NCBI GenBank assembly: GCA_009746045.1
Contig: RPFO01000448.1
Span: 1,349,547-1,392,046 of the forward strand
Direction: 5' to 3'
From: Mesostigma viride
Lineage: Eukaryota; Streptophyta; Mesostigmatophyceae; Mesostigmatales; Mesostigmataceae
DNA: 42,500 nucleotides
Part shown: one piece after another, positions 32,996 through 42,443 of the stretch
Layout of the letters: each line of letters starts with the position of its first letter
How positions within the stretch are numbered: position 1 is the first letter of the stretch
Translations under genes and position numbers: made by a program
Notes under the pieces: model-generated
Database searches by the model: none
What the model was told of the DNA's origin: nothing
The model's input: the letters and a program-made list of their open reading frames with translations, nothing else

Positions 32996-34192
32996 AATAC
33001 AGCAGTAGTAGTGTAGAATAGATAGCCCGTGGCCATGTACATGTACGCCTCCTACAGGCGGGCACTATACCAGCTGAGCCACGAGAATTATTTAACCATG
33101 TACATGTGTGCCTATGATGAGCCACACTCCAGACGATGCCTAGTTTTATTTAGTAATGCTGTGCCCATGCAGAGAGCTGCTCTCTGCTGAGATGCCACGC
33201 TCTAGTTTTTGTATAGCCATGATGATCTTCCCCCTCACAGGCATGCTACCCCCTTACGTGGGCATCATAGCGTGATAGACCATGAGGGTGCGGGTGCCCT
33301 GGTGCACCTAGAGCAGGGGTAGCTTACATTCCCACCCTTGCATGAAGTAGCCTAGAATGTAGTGCCATATGCCCCTTCTCAGGGCTATGTGCTACATCTA
33401 CTCCCAACGGAGTGATGTTGATAATTAATTAATTAAATTTTTTGGAATGACAACCCACCACAGGAGGGGTGACATCTCCAGGCAAAATTTCCTGGGTAAT
33501 AGGGGCCCGTCCCAGGGCCTGACTGCTGCGGAACGCGCCGGCCCCTATTTGGATATAGGGGCTGGCGAGCAAAACGAAGGTCGGCGGCGGTGGCCCCTGA
33601 TTACTGGCCCCCAATAGCGCGGCGCTACGTGGCAGGGCGTCCCCAACATCTACTGCTCCAACCTAGGGCCATTGCTGGTACTTTTGACGTCATGAAAGCA
33701 GCGTTTTGGACTAGTGGAATATGATTTTACAGCATAAAAAGTCCATTTTATCATGAATGAACATGGCCAACAACCCCAAGTGCCCCTAAATTTCTCAATA
33801 TTTGTAGAGAAATGCTACTTCTCATAATTAAAACCTGCACAAATGCACAATTTGGGGCATGCATGTGAAAGTTTGAAGTACAAATTCACAATGAGGTTTT
33901 ACATTTTTCAATTATTAATGGTATCTCATTCTTCAATCAATCAATTTGCAATCGTCCAAACAATTTATTCATTTCATACATGTCCGAATATGTTGAAAGA
34001 ACACATGCAAGTGCTCAATCAGCGTGGACCCCCTTGGACGCGCCCCACCATATATACATTGGACACGTCACCCCAACTACTAAACTGCCCAAAGTCACGG
34101 TAACTGATCCAACTACTATGTACATCTGCATTTCTCCACGTTGCGGTGGGCAATTACGTGCAAAACGCGATTTCGTGCAAAGTCCTCGCCCA
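32996..34192. other. Spacer after the LINE remnant
   Basis: Contains the tRNA-like fragment and otherwise no gene that I can support. Frames are short and the A/T content rises after 33650. Confidence 0.5.
33025..33088 (-). other. tRNA-like fragment (box A present, box B absent)
   Basis: On the - strand, TGGCTCAGCTGG fits the pol III box A pattern and is followed by a stem-loop with CCGCC/GGCGT arms that looks like an anticodon arm. An eight-pair closing stem (CTCGTGGC with GCCACGGG) encloses it, one pair being G-T only on the - strand. No T-arm or GGTTCGA box B follows. It could be a SINE head, a decayed tRNA or coincidence. Confidence 0.3.
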
Positions 34193-34886
34193 TCATCGCT
34201 TGCCAGGTCGATATGAAGGAATGTTGTCCCAGCTGGCGCCTTCCTTCAGGAGAGTAACATGTTCTCTAGCGAACTTCAGAGGGAAACGAAACTTTTGCTC
34301 GCACTCATTACTCCAACCGAGGTCGTGCCCTTCATCAAACCATCTGAACACCACCTTCTCCCTCTCTTTGCCCAGGAGGGTGCCAAAGAGCGGAAAATCT
34401 TCCTTCTTGGGGTACTTGTGCTCCCAGTTTATGCACACCGTCTACCCATTTCGAACTCCAACCTCCGCGACTCAGTTTCGCGCCATCCATAAAGCGCATC
34501 CGGACGTCCGGCCGAACGTCCCTGATTCGGTTTTCGGCCGTCGCATCTCTGCCCTGACCACCACCCTTCTGCGGCTGTGCAGGTTCGTCGGCACCCTCCG
34601 TCTCCTGCCCCGCCCCTCGCCTGCCCCCTCCCCGACGTTTTGCCTTCTGCCCCTGCGCAGCCGCCGCCTCTGCCATCAACTCTTCGTACGTTTTTTCTGG
34701 CTGACCGCACGGTAAGGCTGGTGATGGGTTGGGTGGGAGCTCGTCCCCTCCCGCCCCCGGTTGTGCAACTGGTTCGCCGACCGCGGCCTGGCCAACAACA
34801 CGGCCGGCCTCTCTGGACACAGTCCCAGACGCGGATCCACGGGGAAACCGAACTGGAGTTTCTTCTTCGCCTTTCCCTGCACGTAA
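34193..34886 (-). CDS. Coding-like block, frameshifted; possible last exon of the large minus-strand gene
   Basis: The sequence follows an acceptor-like GCTTACGTGCAG. It reads KGEEETPVRFPRGSASG ... KTYEELMAEAAAAQGQKAKR ... DVRMRFMDGAKLSRGG, then needs a one-base shift near 34440 to continue as INWEHKYPKKEDFPLFGTLL ... EGASWDNIPSYRPGKR to TGA at 34193. I recognise no domain. It could be joined to the neighbouring gene through a phase-1 donor (AACG|GTACAT near 35027), which would be the only non-phase-0 intron there. Otherwise it is a separate fragment. Confidence 0.4.
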
Positions 34887-35015
34887 GCACATGCCAATTA
34901 ACATGAATACGGAAGGGTCGTGTGAGAAATCAATGAAGCCATGGACTGATGCAAAAAAACTTATGTAGAAATATATATTAAGGTACTTATTAAACTCGTT
35001 TATTGAAAATGAAAT

Positions 35016-35456
35016 TTACCGGCCGAATGTACCGTTGGAGCGTGGAAGGGCATCCTTGGTCGATCGAAGCTCCATCAATGCGGTAAGTGCGGCCGATGTC
35101 CCTGGCGGCGCCTCAACATCGACCACCTCAGTCGGGCGCATCAATCCGGCAAACGCCGGCCCTCCACCTGAGACTTTCGGCGGACCCTCCACGTTACGAG
35201 CCTCCAATACCCTCTTCTGCAGTGGGGTGCTCGCAACAAAATCCGTGTCAGCCGACGGCTCCGGATCGTCATCCTCATTCAGCAGTATCGTGTTCGGGCA
35301 TTGCTCCATCCCCGTCGAGCGGGGGGGCAAAGTCATCACAACCGTCCTTCCTGACGACGGTACGGGATCGTCACCCAGACCCAAAGAAACCGAGGCGAGG
35401 GCGGGGGTCCCCTCAACCGGGGGTCCCCATGAATCCTGACGAGGCCTCATTCCCAT
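35016..35456 (-). CDS. Exon 8 with stop codon
   Basis: It begins MGMRPRQDSWGPPVEG after the acceptor GTGTCCGACAG and ends ALPRSNGTFGR-TAA, 146 codons. The composition is Pro/Thr/Glu-rich with LLNEDDDPEPSADTDF and GLMRPTEVVDVEAPPG, probably disordered. The TAA overlaps a GGTAAAT that could act as a donor. Confidence 0.5.
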   Translation of the reverse strand: MGMRPRQDSWGPPVEGTPALASVSLGLGDDPVPSSGRTVVMTLPPRSTGMEQCPNTILLNEDDDPEPSADTDFVASTPLQKRVLEARNVEGPPKVSGGGPAFAGLMRPTEVVDVEAPPGTSAALTALMELRSTKDALPRSNGTFGR

Positions 35457-36032
35457 CTGTCGGACACGACCGCCTCCCGTAAATCGGGAACGCCCGCCGG
35501 CGCTACCAGTAACAGGCCGCGAGCCTGCTTCCTGCTGGCGATCCCCATCCTCATCACAGATACGCCCGCCGGCGTTTCCAGTAACAGGCCGCGAGCCTCC
35601 TTCCTGCTGGCGATCCCCCTCCTCATCACAGATACGCCCGCCGGCGTTTCCAGTAACAGGCCGCGAGCCTCCCTCCCGCTGGCGATCCCCCTCCTCATCA
35701 CAGATACGCCCGCCGGCGTTTCCAACGACAGGCCTCGAGTCTCCTTCACCAGCACGCTGGCGCTTACCTCCCCCCCTTTTGTCTTCATCCCCCCCATTGT
35801 CTCCTCCCGCGAGCCTCCATCATCCCGACTGCGCTTTTTCCCTCCCCTTCCATCTCCTCCCCCGTCCCTCTCCCCCTCCCCCCTCCTCCCTCCTCCCCAT
35901 CCCCATCCCCTTTCTCCCCCTCCGCCTGCCCCCCACCCACCCCGGGCGGGTGCCCCTCAGCAATATCCTCCTCCCCCTCTTCCTCCTCCCCTCTTCCTCC
36001 TCCTCTTCCTCCTCCCTCTTCCTTCTCCGAGC

Positions 36033-36097
<65 letters not shown>

Positions 36098-39000
36098 GAA
36101 TGATGATCCCCGTCGTCTTCGTCGTCCACGACCACGGCAAAGTCCATGTCGACGTCTTGCCACCCATCTTCAAGAAGCCGATATTTGATAAGTCGGACCA
36201 GGCGCTTCCACCGGCGGATATGGGCGGGTAACCCGAACACCAGCAGAACTCTGGAGGGTCCCTTCAACAGGGCCTTGGTGATCTGGTCAACCACATCCCA
36301 CGCGGCATACCTCAAACGGGAGGAGGGTAAGGGTATCTGGCTGTCGACCGGAATACAGTCTTGATCCCACTCGCGCAGGTTCCTCCACTTCTCGTTGCTG
36401 TCAGCTGTCAGGTCCAGCACAGCAAACGCCTGGTCCTTCAGCTTCCCAGGAAGGTCTTCAGACCCCGTGTACAACTCGTCCACCACCTTCGTCACCACCA
36501 GATCCTTTCTTTTTTCGTTTTCCTTCCATGTCATTGTCCTGTATGCGATCCAGTCGGGTCCCATCTTCACCCCGTCCCAATAGGTGAAGGCTTCCAGCCT
36601 GTCCCACCACCCCCTCTTGGCCTTGGCAGTCCCCTCCTCCTTAGCCGCCGCCTGCACCTCCTCCTCCGCCGCCGCCTCCTGCTGTGGCACACCCAGCAGA
36701 TGTTTGGTCTTCACCCCCAAATCGTCATACAAATGACGGGGGTGGGAAGCGAGCAGCCCTCTCGGGAACTTCCAGTCCTTCTGGTCGACCACTTTCCTTT
36801 TAGCCGGCGGAAGGTCCCTCAGCGTGAGAATGATCGCCCTCGTGGCCGTGACGATCACCCGCCAAAAGTCTCTGGTCAGGCGGCAGTCGGCGATGAACTT
36901 GTCGAGGTCCGTGGCGACGGTGCCCTTCAGCTTCACGCCAAACACGTGCTCCCTCACCAATACGGGGTCGAAAGTCCCGTTTAGTTGTTTGCAAGCGGCC
37001 ATCAGCTCGGGGTTCTCCAGGAACTTGATGTGGGCGAATTGCTTTGCCGCCTCTATCAAATTCTTGGCGACTTCCATTATTTTTATCAGGTTGCTGGGAG
37101 GGGCCTCACAGGACATGATCGGCGCTTGGATCAGGCTGTCGAAGTACTGGAAACTCGCAAGTTCCCGATGCGCGGTGAAAATGGACAGTTCGTGCGCCTT
37201 GTCTTTAGGGCGCGTGTCAAGGAAGTCTTGCCGAGCCGCGATATCCTGTGCGATCGCCGGCTTGCCGTCGACAGCGGGCTTCAAAGGGTCCTCACACCAG
37301 AACAGCCAGCGCTGCATGAAGTTCTTCTGGTCCGGCCCCCACTTGTCCGTCTCTTCAGCCCCTCCTGCCTTGTCGCCTGCGCCGTCCCCTTCGGCCTTGG
37401 CTTGCTCTCCTTTCTGCCAAAAGGGCTTCACAATCGCCCAGATCTTGCCGTACAGAGGAGTTGGGAGAGACACGCCCTTCCCTCTCTTGACGGGTCCATA
37501 TGCCTGGTAGGCCCGGTGCACATCCCCCAGCGCTGAGCCCCACGTTGCCTTGGCTTGGGCTGTGTCCTCGGCGTTCATGGCGTTCCCGAGCTGCCTGACA
37601 ACTTCGATCATCTTGCCGACTTGTTCGGTAACCTGCATCCCCGTAGGGCAACAACGCGCAGAGACACATCGACAGTCCTCCCAAATAAGCACAACTCAAC
37701 TGAGAACAAGAATACGACTGACAGAAACGCCGGCGGTCGCATCTTGACCAAAATATGGCATGCTAAGGTGGAACATGAAAACCCCTTATAGAAACGCCGG
37801 CGGTCGCATCTTGACCGAACTAATGGCATACTGAAATTAACACAAGAAAACCACTTATAGAAACGCCGGCGGTCGCAACCTGGCTTACCTTCTGTTCACG
37901 GATCTGCCACCAGGTCGGCAGGATGGTCTCACCCTTGAGCATCTGCACGTCCACCCCCCCGAAATTCGTCCAATCAGTTGCCCACTCCTCCAGCTTCGCC
38001 GCGGCCACGGTCTTCGTGACCTCCTGCTCCTTCCCTCCCCGCGCAACGACCCTGAGCTTTTCCGCCTTCATGAAACCATTCAGCATTGCCTGGTACCACA
38101 CAGATCTTTGGTCCACCGTCATATTGTCGGTGACCAGTTCGAATTTCACCGATTTGATGAGTGTGGTAAAGTGGTTCCCGTCCAGCACGAGAAAGCCGCA
38201 AATGGCTGGCGGCAACGGTGTCTTCTTCTCGAGTGGAGCCATCTCCCAGGCGGACTTGCACAAACTGTCCAAAAGCGCGGCCTTTCTCACGTCCACGGGC
38301 TTAAGTGAGTCCAGAATATCGGCCGGTCCTGTCAGAACCGCGGTGGAAGCAGCTTCGGCCATTCCCTTGGCCGAGCTCGTTCGCAGGTAGATATCAATCT
38401 CTTTGTCAGTCATTGCGCGAGCGTAGCCAGCCTTCATTGTCCGTGCCCCCCCATCTCCCCGAAGAGTTGCGCGAGCTGACGCTGGGTGCCTTCCTTTTTC
38501 ATCCAGTCATGAAAACTGTTGGGGCACCGGTCAGCCAAAAACTGGAACGAGTACCGCCACACAGGAATCACCAGCTTGTCGTGGCCGTAGTCGGACTCCG
38601 AGTTTGCAAAAATGGTGGCGTTCTGCTCGGCTCTAGACAGATGCAAGTCTCGTGCGAGGAGCTTCTGAGGCCCCACGAACAGGTTCCTTGTCCACACCCG
38701 ATTTCGATGCACCAAGGCTTTGGACATCTCATCGAGGTCCCGAGGCTGAACGGCAAGCTGCTTCCGCAACCGTTTGCCCTTCGCGATCTCATCGTTCACA
38801 TCCAGGATGTCATCATCATCCTGCGACACCGGGGACTTCTCCCATTTCTCAAGCAGAGACACGGGAGCATCCGCAACCTCCACCTCCTTTCCTTTCCCCT
38901 TTCCCTTCAGCGCCTTCCCCTTGTAGGTCGCAAGTGCTTCGGAGAGTCCCTTCTGGTGTTCGTCGACGGCAGCAGTCCACGTACTATCTATTTTCATGTT

Positions 39001-42000
39001 CTCGCGGCGCGCGTGCTGGTCGAGGCTGATTGAGTACAGGATGGCCGCGTGGGTCGCCCTCTCGGCCTGCACGTACTGCGTTGATGCGAAAAAATCAGGA
39101 AAGCATAACCAAAAGGAATAAAGTAAATGCCGATTGAGAAACGCCGGCCGTCGCAACCTACATGAAACCTGAACCTCAACATCAAAGCCCCCCTCACGAC
39201 AGAGGTATACTTACCTCGTTCCCCTTAACAATGATATGAAAAAATCAGGAAAGCATAACCGAAAGGAATAAAGTAAATGTCACACTTGAGAAACGCCGGC
39301 CGTCGCAACCTAGATGAAACCTAAACCTCAAGATCAGAGCCCCCCTCACAACAGAGGTACACTTGGCTCATTTCCCTCAACGATGCGAAATCAGGAAAGG
39401 AAGTAAGTGTTAGTCAAAAGGAAGTAAGTGTCACACTTGAGAAACGCCGGCCGTCGCAACCTACATGAAACCTGGACCTCAAGAACAAAGCCCCCCTCAC
39501 AACAGAGGTAGACTTACCTCATTCCCCTCAACCGCTGCTGCTTCAGCCGCTTTCTTCGACCCCTTCGCGATCTTCGGAGACTTGTCCCGGCGGGCATCGT
39601 GTTCCTTCAACATCTTGATCAGAGTCTTGGCGTCCGCCATCGTCACCGTCTTCAGTTTACACTTCCTCTCCTTCCCTTTGCCCTCGAACAGGTTCTCCTC
39701 CATCCACTTTATCAAGGCCTTGGCGCTCGGGATCTCCTCAGGCTGTGTGGCGCCATCGGGCGCGCACGCATTCTTCACGATCAACTCAGCGACTTGATGG
39801 AGAGTCATCATCTGGTTCCGTACCTCAGGTGGGGCTGTTTCCGTTCTCACCTCGGCCACAACCCACTTTGCCAACTTCTTCAGTTGATAAGCATCCGCTT
39901 GCTCCTTAAAGCGTGTCATTTTCGCAGTATCGCCGTCGCTTCCACCCGCGCCCTCTGACACAGGCTCACCGACAGCGATAGCCCCCTCTCCCTGGAGATT
40001 TGCCCCACCCTGACGACCGGCTTCCTGCAAGAACATTATCAACGGAAGATTTTTAATGTAAGAAAAGTGTAGAGAAACGCCGGCCGTCGTAACTCTGTCA
40101 ATTGAGGACGAACCTAAACTTTCAATTTGTAAGTCAACGGTAACTTACCCTTCCCCCCTCTGCAGTGGAACCACCGTAAGATCCACTTCCCCTCCTGTCA
40201 CCGCCCTCTTGCTGCTCGAACGGACTTCCCTGTAAAAATAGCAAACGCGATTGTCCATTCACAAGAAAAAAATTACTACAAAAATAAACAAGGATATACG
40301 CACGCAAACCTTTTCAATACAAGTAAACCGGAGAGGAATCTGACGCACTCATGTACCTGGGTGCTTCCCGCCATTGAGCGGGCTTCTCTTGCACCAACAT
40401 CCTCTTGCCGGCCCTGCGAACATTTCAACGGAAAGTAAAAATCCGCTTAGTTGTCGGAAATGACATGTCTGGCGAATATTGCAAAAAAATGCGTATTGTA
40501 TTTCACGACATCAATTTAATGGGCGGAGACTTACGAAGATCGGCCCGCCACCTTCCAAATTGCCCAGCGTCATATCGAAAACATCGAGGACTTCCCCTCC
40601 ATCGACCCCCTTCCCCCTTCCCCTCTGCCGCGGCGGGGGCATATCGCCCGTCGCGACCGGCTTGGAAGTCGCGGGGGGATCCCTTGCGGTTGAGGGCACT
40701 GCGGCCGACTCGTGCACACTCTCCCCCCTCTTTTGGGCTACTGCGGCAGGCGCGGCATGGGAGGGCGCGGCGGCTACTGTCTCTGGCGCATTCTGAGCCA
40801 ACCGACGCAACCTTAGCTCCTGCTGGAGCAGGGTTTCGAAACGAGGCATGAATGTGCGCTTGGAGGTATAAGGCACCTTGGCGACTTCAGGTTTGTCATT
40901 AAGGATGTCTTGGTACAGCGCGAATTGCTGTTCACGAGTGCCATTCGCGAGTCGCTCAAACCGCTCAATCTGAATCCGCTTAACCGGATCGTCCACCATC
41001 TCAAGACCACCGTGGTACTCATCCTTCCCAGTGACCGCGGCAAAGCTGACACCAGATTCCACCATTGGGGGCGGCGTGCCCTCCCTTGCACGCTTGTGAG
41101 GAGGCTGTTGTGGGGAGGCGCCTTGGGCCTGAACTGGTTGCCCTTCTGACCCTTCCCCCCTAGGGGGAGAGTCGCCGACCACCTGCGATGTAGGGCCGCC
41201 CTTTTCCATCTGCAACACAAAACAAAAAAATTGGAAAAAACATACGAGTCAGCAGGAAGATGCGCCCCACGTCGCAACTCAATACAAAAAATGCATCATT
41301 ATGTCAAGGTACAAACAACGTTATAATTCAGAATGAACAGAGATTCATAACAAGAGAACGACGCACTAAAAGATGCGACCGCCGTCGCAACTTTCGTCAA
41401 TTCACTCTCTATACAAACAACTCTATGTCCCTCATAAAGAATCAATTGGCAAGGAAATGCAAAAAAATTCCGTTACCACCTCCGTCGACCCATAAGTGGT
41501 TCGCGAATGGGAAATCGCTGCTGATTTTCGGTCGAGCCCTTCACGGTATTTTCGAAATCTCGAGGCAAGGTTGCGCGGAAGAGGGCCCCCCTCAATCATG
41601 CGTGCGATCGGACTGGCCATGGAAACGGATACCTGGTTCCTGGACTGCCTTGCACGGTCAACCATCTTGAAACTTCCCCGGAGAAGGAAATCAGACGTCA
41701 GACGGTTGAATATGCGAACGTCAAGATTTGACCAACCCATCATCCATTCCACCACCTTCTCCGCGGCATCATGGAAGACCTGCCTCTCATCCGCCACTCC
41801 TCGAGACCCAAACACACAATCGGCCGTGTTATCGTCGTGCCTCTTAAGGCGAATGTTCACGTCCTCTTTGTCATCATCCATTTCCGACAGCCGAATTACA
41901 GCCCTTTTGGCTCCGTCCACTCCATCCTCAAGAAGGACGTCCATCTGCGCCCCTCCCACACAATTGTTGTCAACGTATTGTTGCAAATGACGGGAAATCA

Positions 42001-42166
42001 TGTCCTTTCCAAAAGCTACGATGTGTTCCCCACACAGACCCATGTCGGTAATTGACAGCTTTTTACATTTCCTATCCCGGCACTTCTTTTCGGGATCCTT
42101 CTCAAAAATCCGGAAAACAGCGTCCTGATATGGACGTCCCCTTATGTCGACCGTCAGACTGGACAT
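35016..42166 (-). CDS. Large unrecognised multi-exon gene, eight exons, two frameshifts
   Basis: Exons in gene order: 42166-41477, 41209-40535, 40413-40357, 40229-40149, 40024-39518, 39075-37889, 37632-35768, 35456-35016 (TAA). Donors are GTAAGT/GTAAGC/GTACAT/GTAACG and all acceptors end CAG. Every intron is phase 0. Two frames must be bridged by one base each, at G7 runs at 38446-38452 and 35789-35795. Bridged, the product is about 1,834 residues, and an acceptor just before 42166 suggests an exon further right. I recognise no catalytic family. Seen are a Cys/His cluster, long charged helices, a poly-Asp tract and a conserved-looking block RVLLVFGLPAHIRRWKRLVR. No signal peptide or membrane helix is evident, so it is probably soluble. 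Confidence 0.55.
35486..35752. repeat. 72-bp tandem array, about 3.7 units, in the last intron
   Basis: Units of 72 bp each contain GGAAACGCCGGCGGGCG on the gene strand, a reversed variant of the motif found in the gene's other introns. Because 72 is a multiple of three, a frame stays open across it (ETPAGVSVMRRGIASRKEAR per unit). I place it in an intron because it is bounded by GAG|gtaagc and CCGACAG, but retention would extend the upstream frame to a stop at 35447. Confidence 0.75.
35768..37632 (-). CDS. Exon 7, longest exon, poly-Asp tail and second G7 break
   Basis: About 622 codons after the acceptor ACGGGGATGCAG. It contains KWGPDQKNFMQRWLFWCEDP, LASFQYFDSLIQAPIM, LTRDFWRVIVTATRAIILTL, FTYWDGVKMGPDWIAYRTMT and RVLLVFGLPAHIRRWKRLVR, then a run of about 21 Asp and a Gly/Glu/Arg-rich tail. 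The frame stops at 35785 unless one G is added in the run 35789-35795; it then reaches GAG|gtaagc. The W-rich, A/L-rich core looks folded; no family could be named. Confidence 0.6.
36033..36096 (-). repeat. (GAT)n coding microsatellite
   Basis: About 21 consecutive GAT codons encode poly-aspartate in exon 7. Pure codon use shows recent slippage rather than selection for mixed Asp codons. Confidence 0.95.
37722..37880. repeat. Tandem intron repeat, 69-bp units, three motif copies
   Basis: Three GAAACGCCGGCGGTCGC copies at 37723, 37790 and 37860 (approximate starts) are spaced about 69 bp, with the intervening sequence also similar (GAAAACC(C/A)CTTATAG before each of the last two). They fill the 5' two-thirds of the intron between exons 6 and 7. 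The copy nearest the splice site begins about 10 nt inside the donor. Confidence 0.85.
37889..39075 (-). CDS. Exon 6, broken once at a G7 run
   Basis: It opens YVQAERATHAAILYSISLDQ after the acceptor ATCAACGCAG and runs to LAQLFGEMGG. There the frame meets TGA at 38434. One extra G in the run 38446-38452 restores a single frame that continues MKAGYARAMTDKEIDIYL to WQIREQK|gtaagc. Without the extra base this would be two overlapping ORFs. Confidence 0.55.
39076..39520. repeat. Tandem intron repeat, about 150-bp units, three copies including splice donors
   Basis: Three units share GAGAAACGCCGGCCGTCGCA, a phrase like CATGAAACCTGAACCTCAA and a CCCCCCTCAC-AACAGAGGTA stretch. Each unit also carries a copy of the exon-5 end and its donor: intact at 39517 and near 39211, damaged (GT lost) near 39370. 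The units therefore arose by duplication across the exon-intron boundary. Confidence 0.8.
39518..41209 (-). CDS. Exons 2-5 of the unrecognised gene
   Basis: Four phase-0 exons of 225, 19, 27 and 169 codons (41209-40535, 40413-40357, 40229-40149, 40024-39518). The first is Pro/Ala-rich and ends NLEGGGPIF. The two tiny exons read GRQEDVGAREARSMAG and SPFEQQEGGDRRGSGSYGG. The fifth is helical and charged (KKLAKWVVAEVRTET, LIKWMEENLFEGKGK). Tiny exons between long ones with tight splice consensus argue that this is or was a spliced gene. Confidence 0.55.
40072..40095. repeat. Single motif copy in the exon 4-5 intron
   Basis: GAGAAACGCCGGCCGTCGTA on the + strand, 24 nt including flanks, inside the 124-nt intron 40148-40025. 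It is the smallest intron that carries the motif. Confidence 0.85.
41257..41392. repeat. Two diverged motif copies in the exon 1-2 intron
   Basis: AGATGCGACCGCCGTCGCAA at 41371-41391 and AGATGCGCCCCACGTCGCAA at 41257-41277. The first shows the hairpin potential of the motif best (TGCGAC and GTCGCA four bases apart). Confidence 0.8.
41477..42166 (-). CDS. Exon with a putative zinc-binding Cys-Cys-Cys-His cluster
   Basis: Residues 29-48 of this 230-codon exon hold C-x4-C-x10-C-x2-H (CRDRKC ... LCGEH), spacing that suits a small zinc site. Downstream are VEWMMGWSNLDVRIFNRLTS and PLPRNLASRFRKYREGL. It starts right after the acceptor GGTTTCGCAG, so the ATG there may be internal. The end is GAGGTG|GTAACG; GAG|GTGGTA three bases earlier is an equal alternative. 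Confidence 0.55.
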
Positions 42167-42280
42167 CTGCGAAACCAGAACATACCGGCCGCGAGTAGTT
42201 TATATTATTAAAAAAAACTGGCATTTATTAAGTCATCTTCATCTATTTATGCGAGCTAAAATTTGAAGAAAATGCAACAA

Positions 42281-42443
42281 AGAAACGCCCTGGGGCGCAA
42301 CTTCCTCAACAACCACTTTCTACGTACAAACGAATGGCAATCACATCGACTACGATTGTCACTACATACGAATGTCCAGACAATATAATGTGTATGTAGA
42401 GGGGGGGCATTCAAGAGCAGAGAAACGCCGGCGGTCGCAACTC
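42281..42443. repeat. Two motif copies upstream of the first visible exon
   Basis: AGAAACGCCGGCGGTCGCAA at 42421-42440 is intact; AGAAACGCCCTGGGGCGCAA at 42281-42300 is degenerate. Their presence supports the idea that 42167 onward is another intron of the same gene. Confidence 0.8.

Noticed and set aside
35486-35752. CRISPR-like array
   Set aside because: Units are contiguous 72-bp tandem repeats with no unique spacers, in a eukaryotic gene.
36361-37536. Plus-strand ORFs of about 180-230 codons
   Set aside because: Complement of exon 7 of the minus-strand gene; splice sites and protein-like blocks favour the minus strand.
38305-39033. 242-codon plus-strand ORF
   Set aside because: Shadow of exon 6; it lacks supporting splice or domain evidence.
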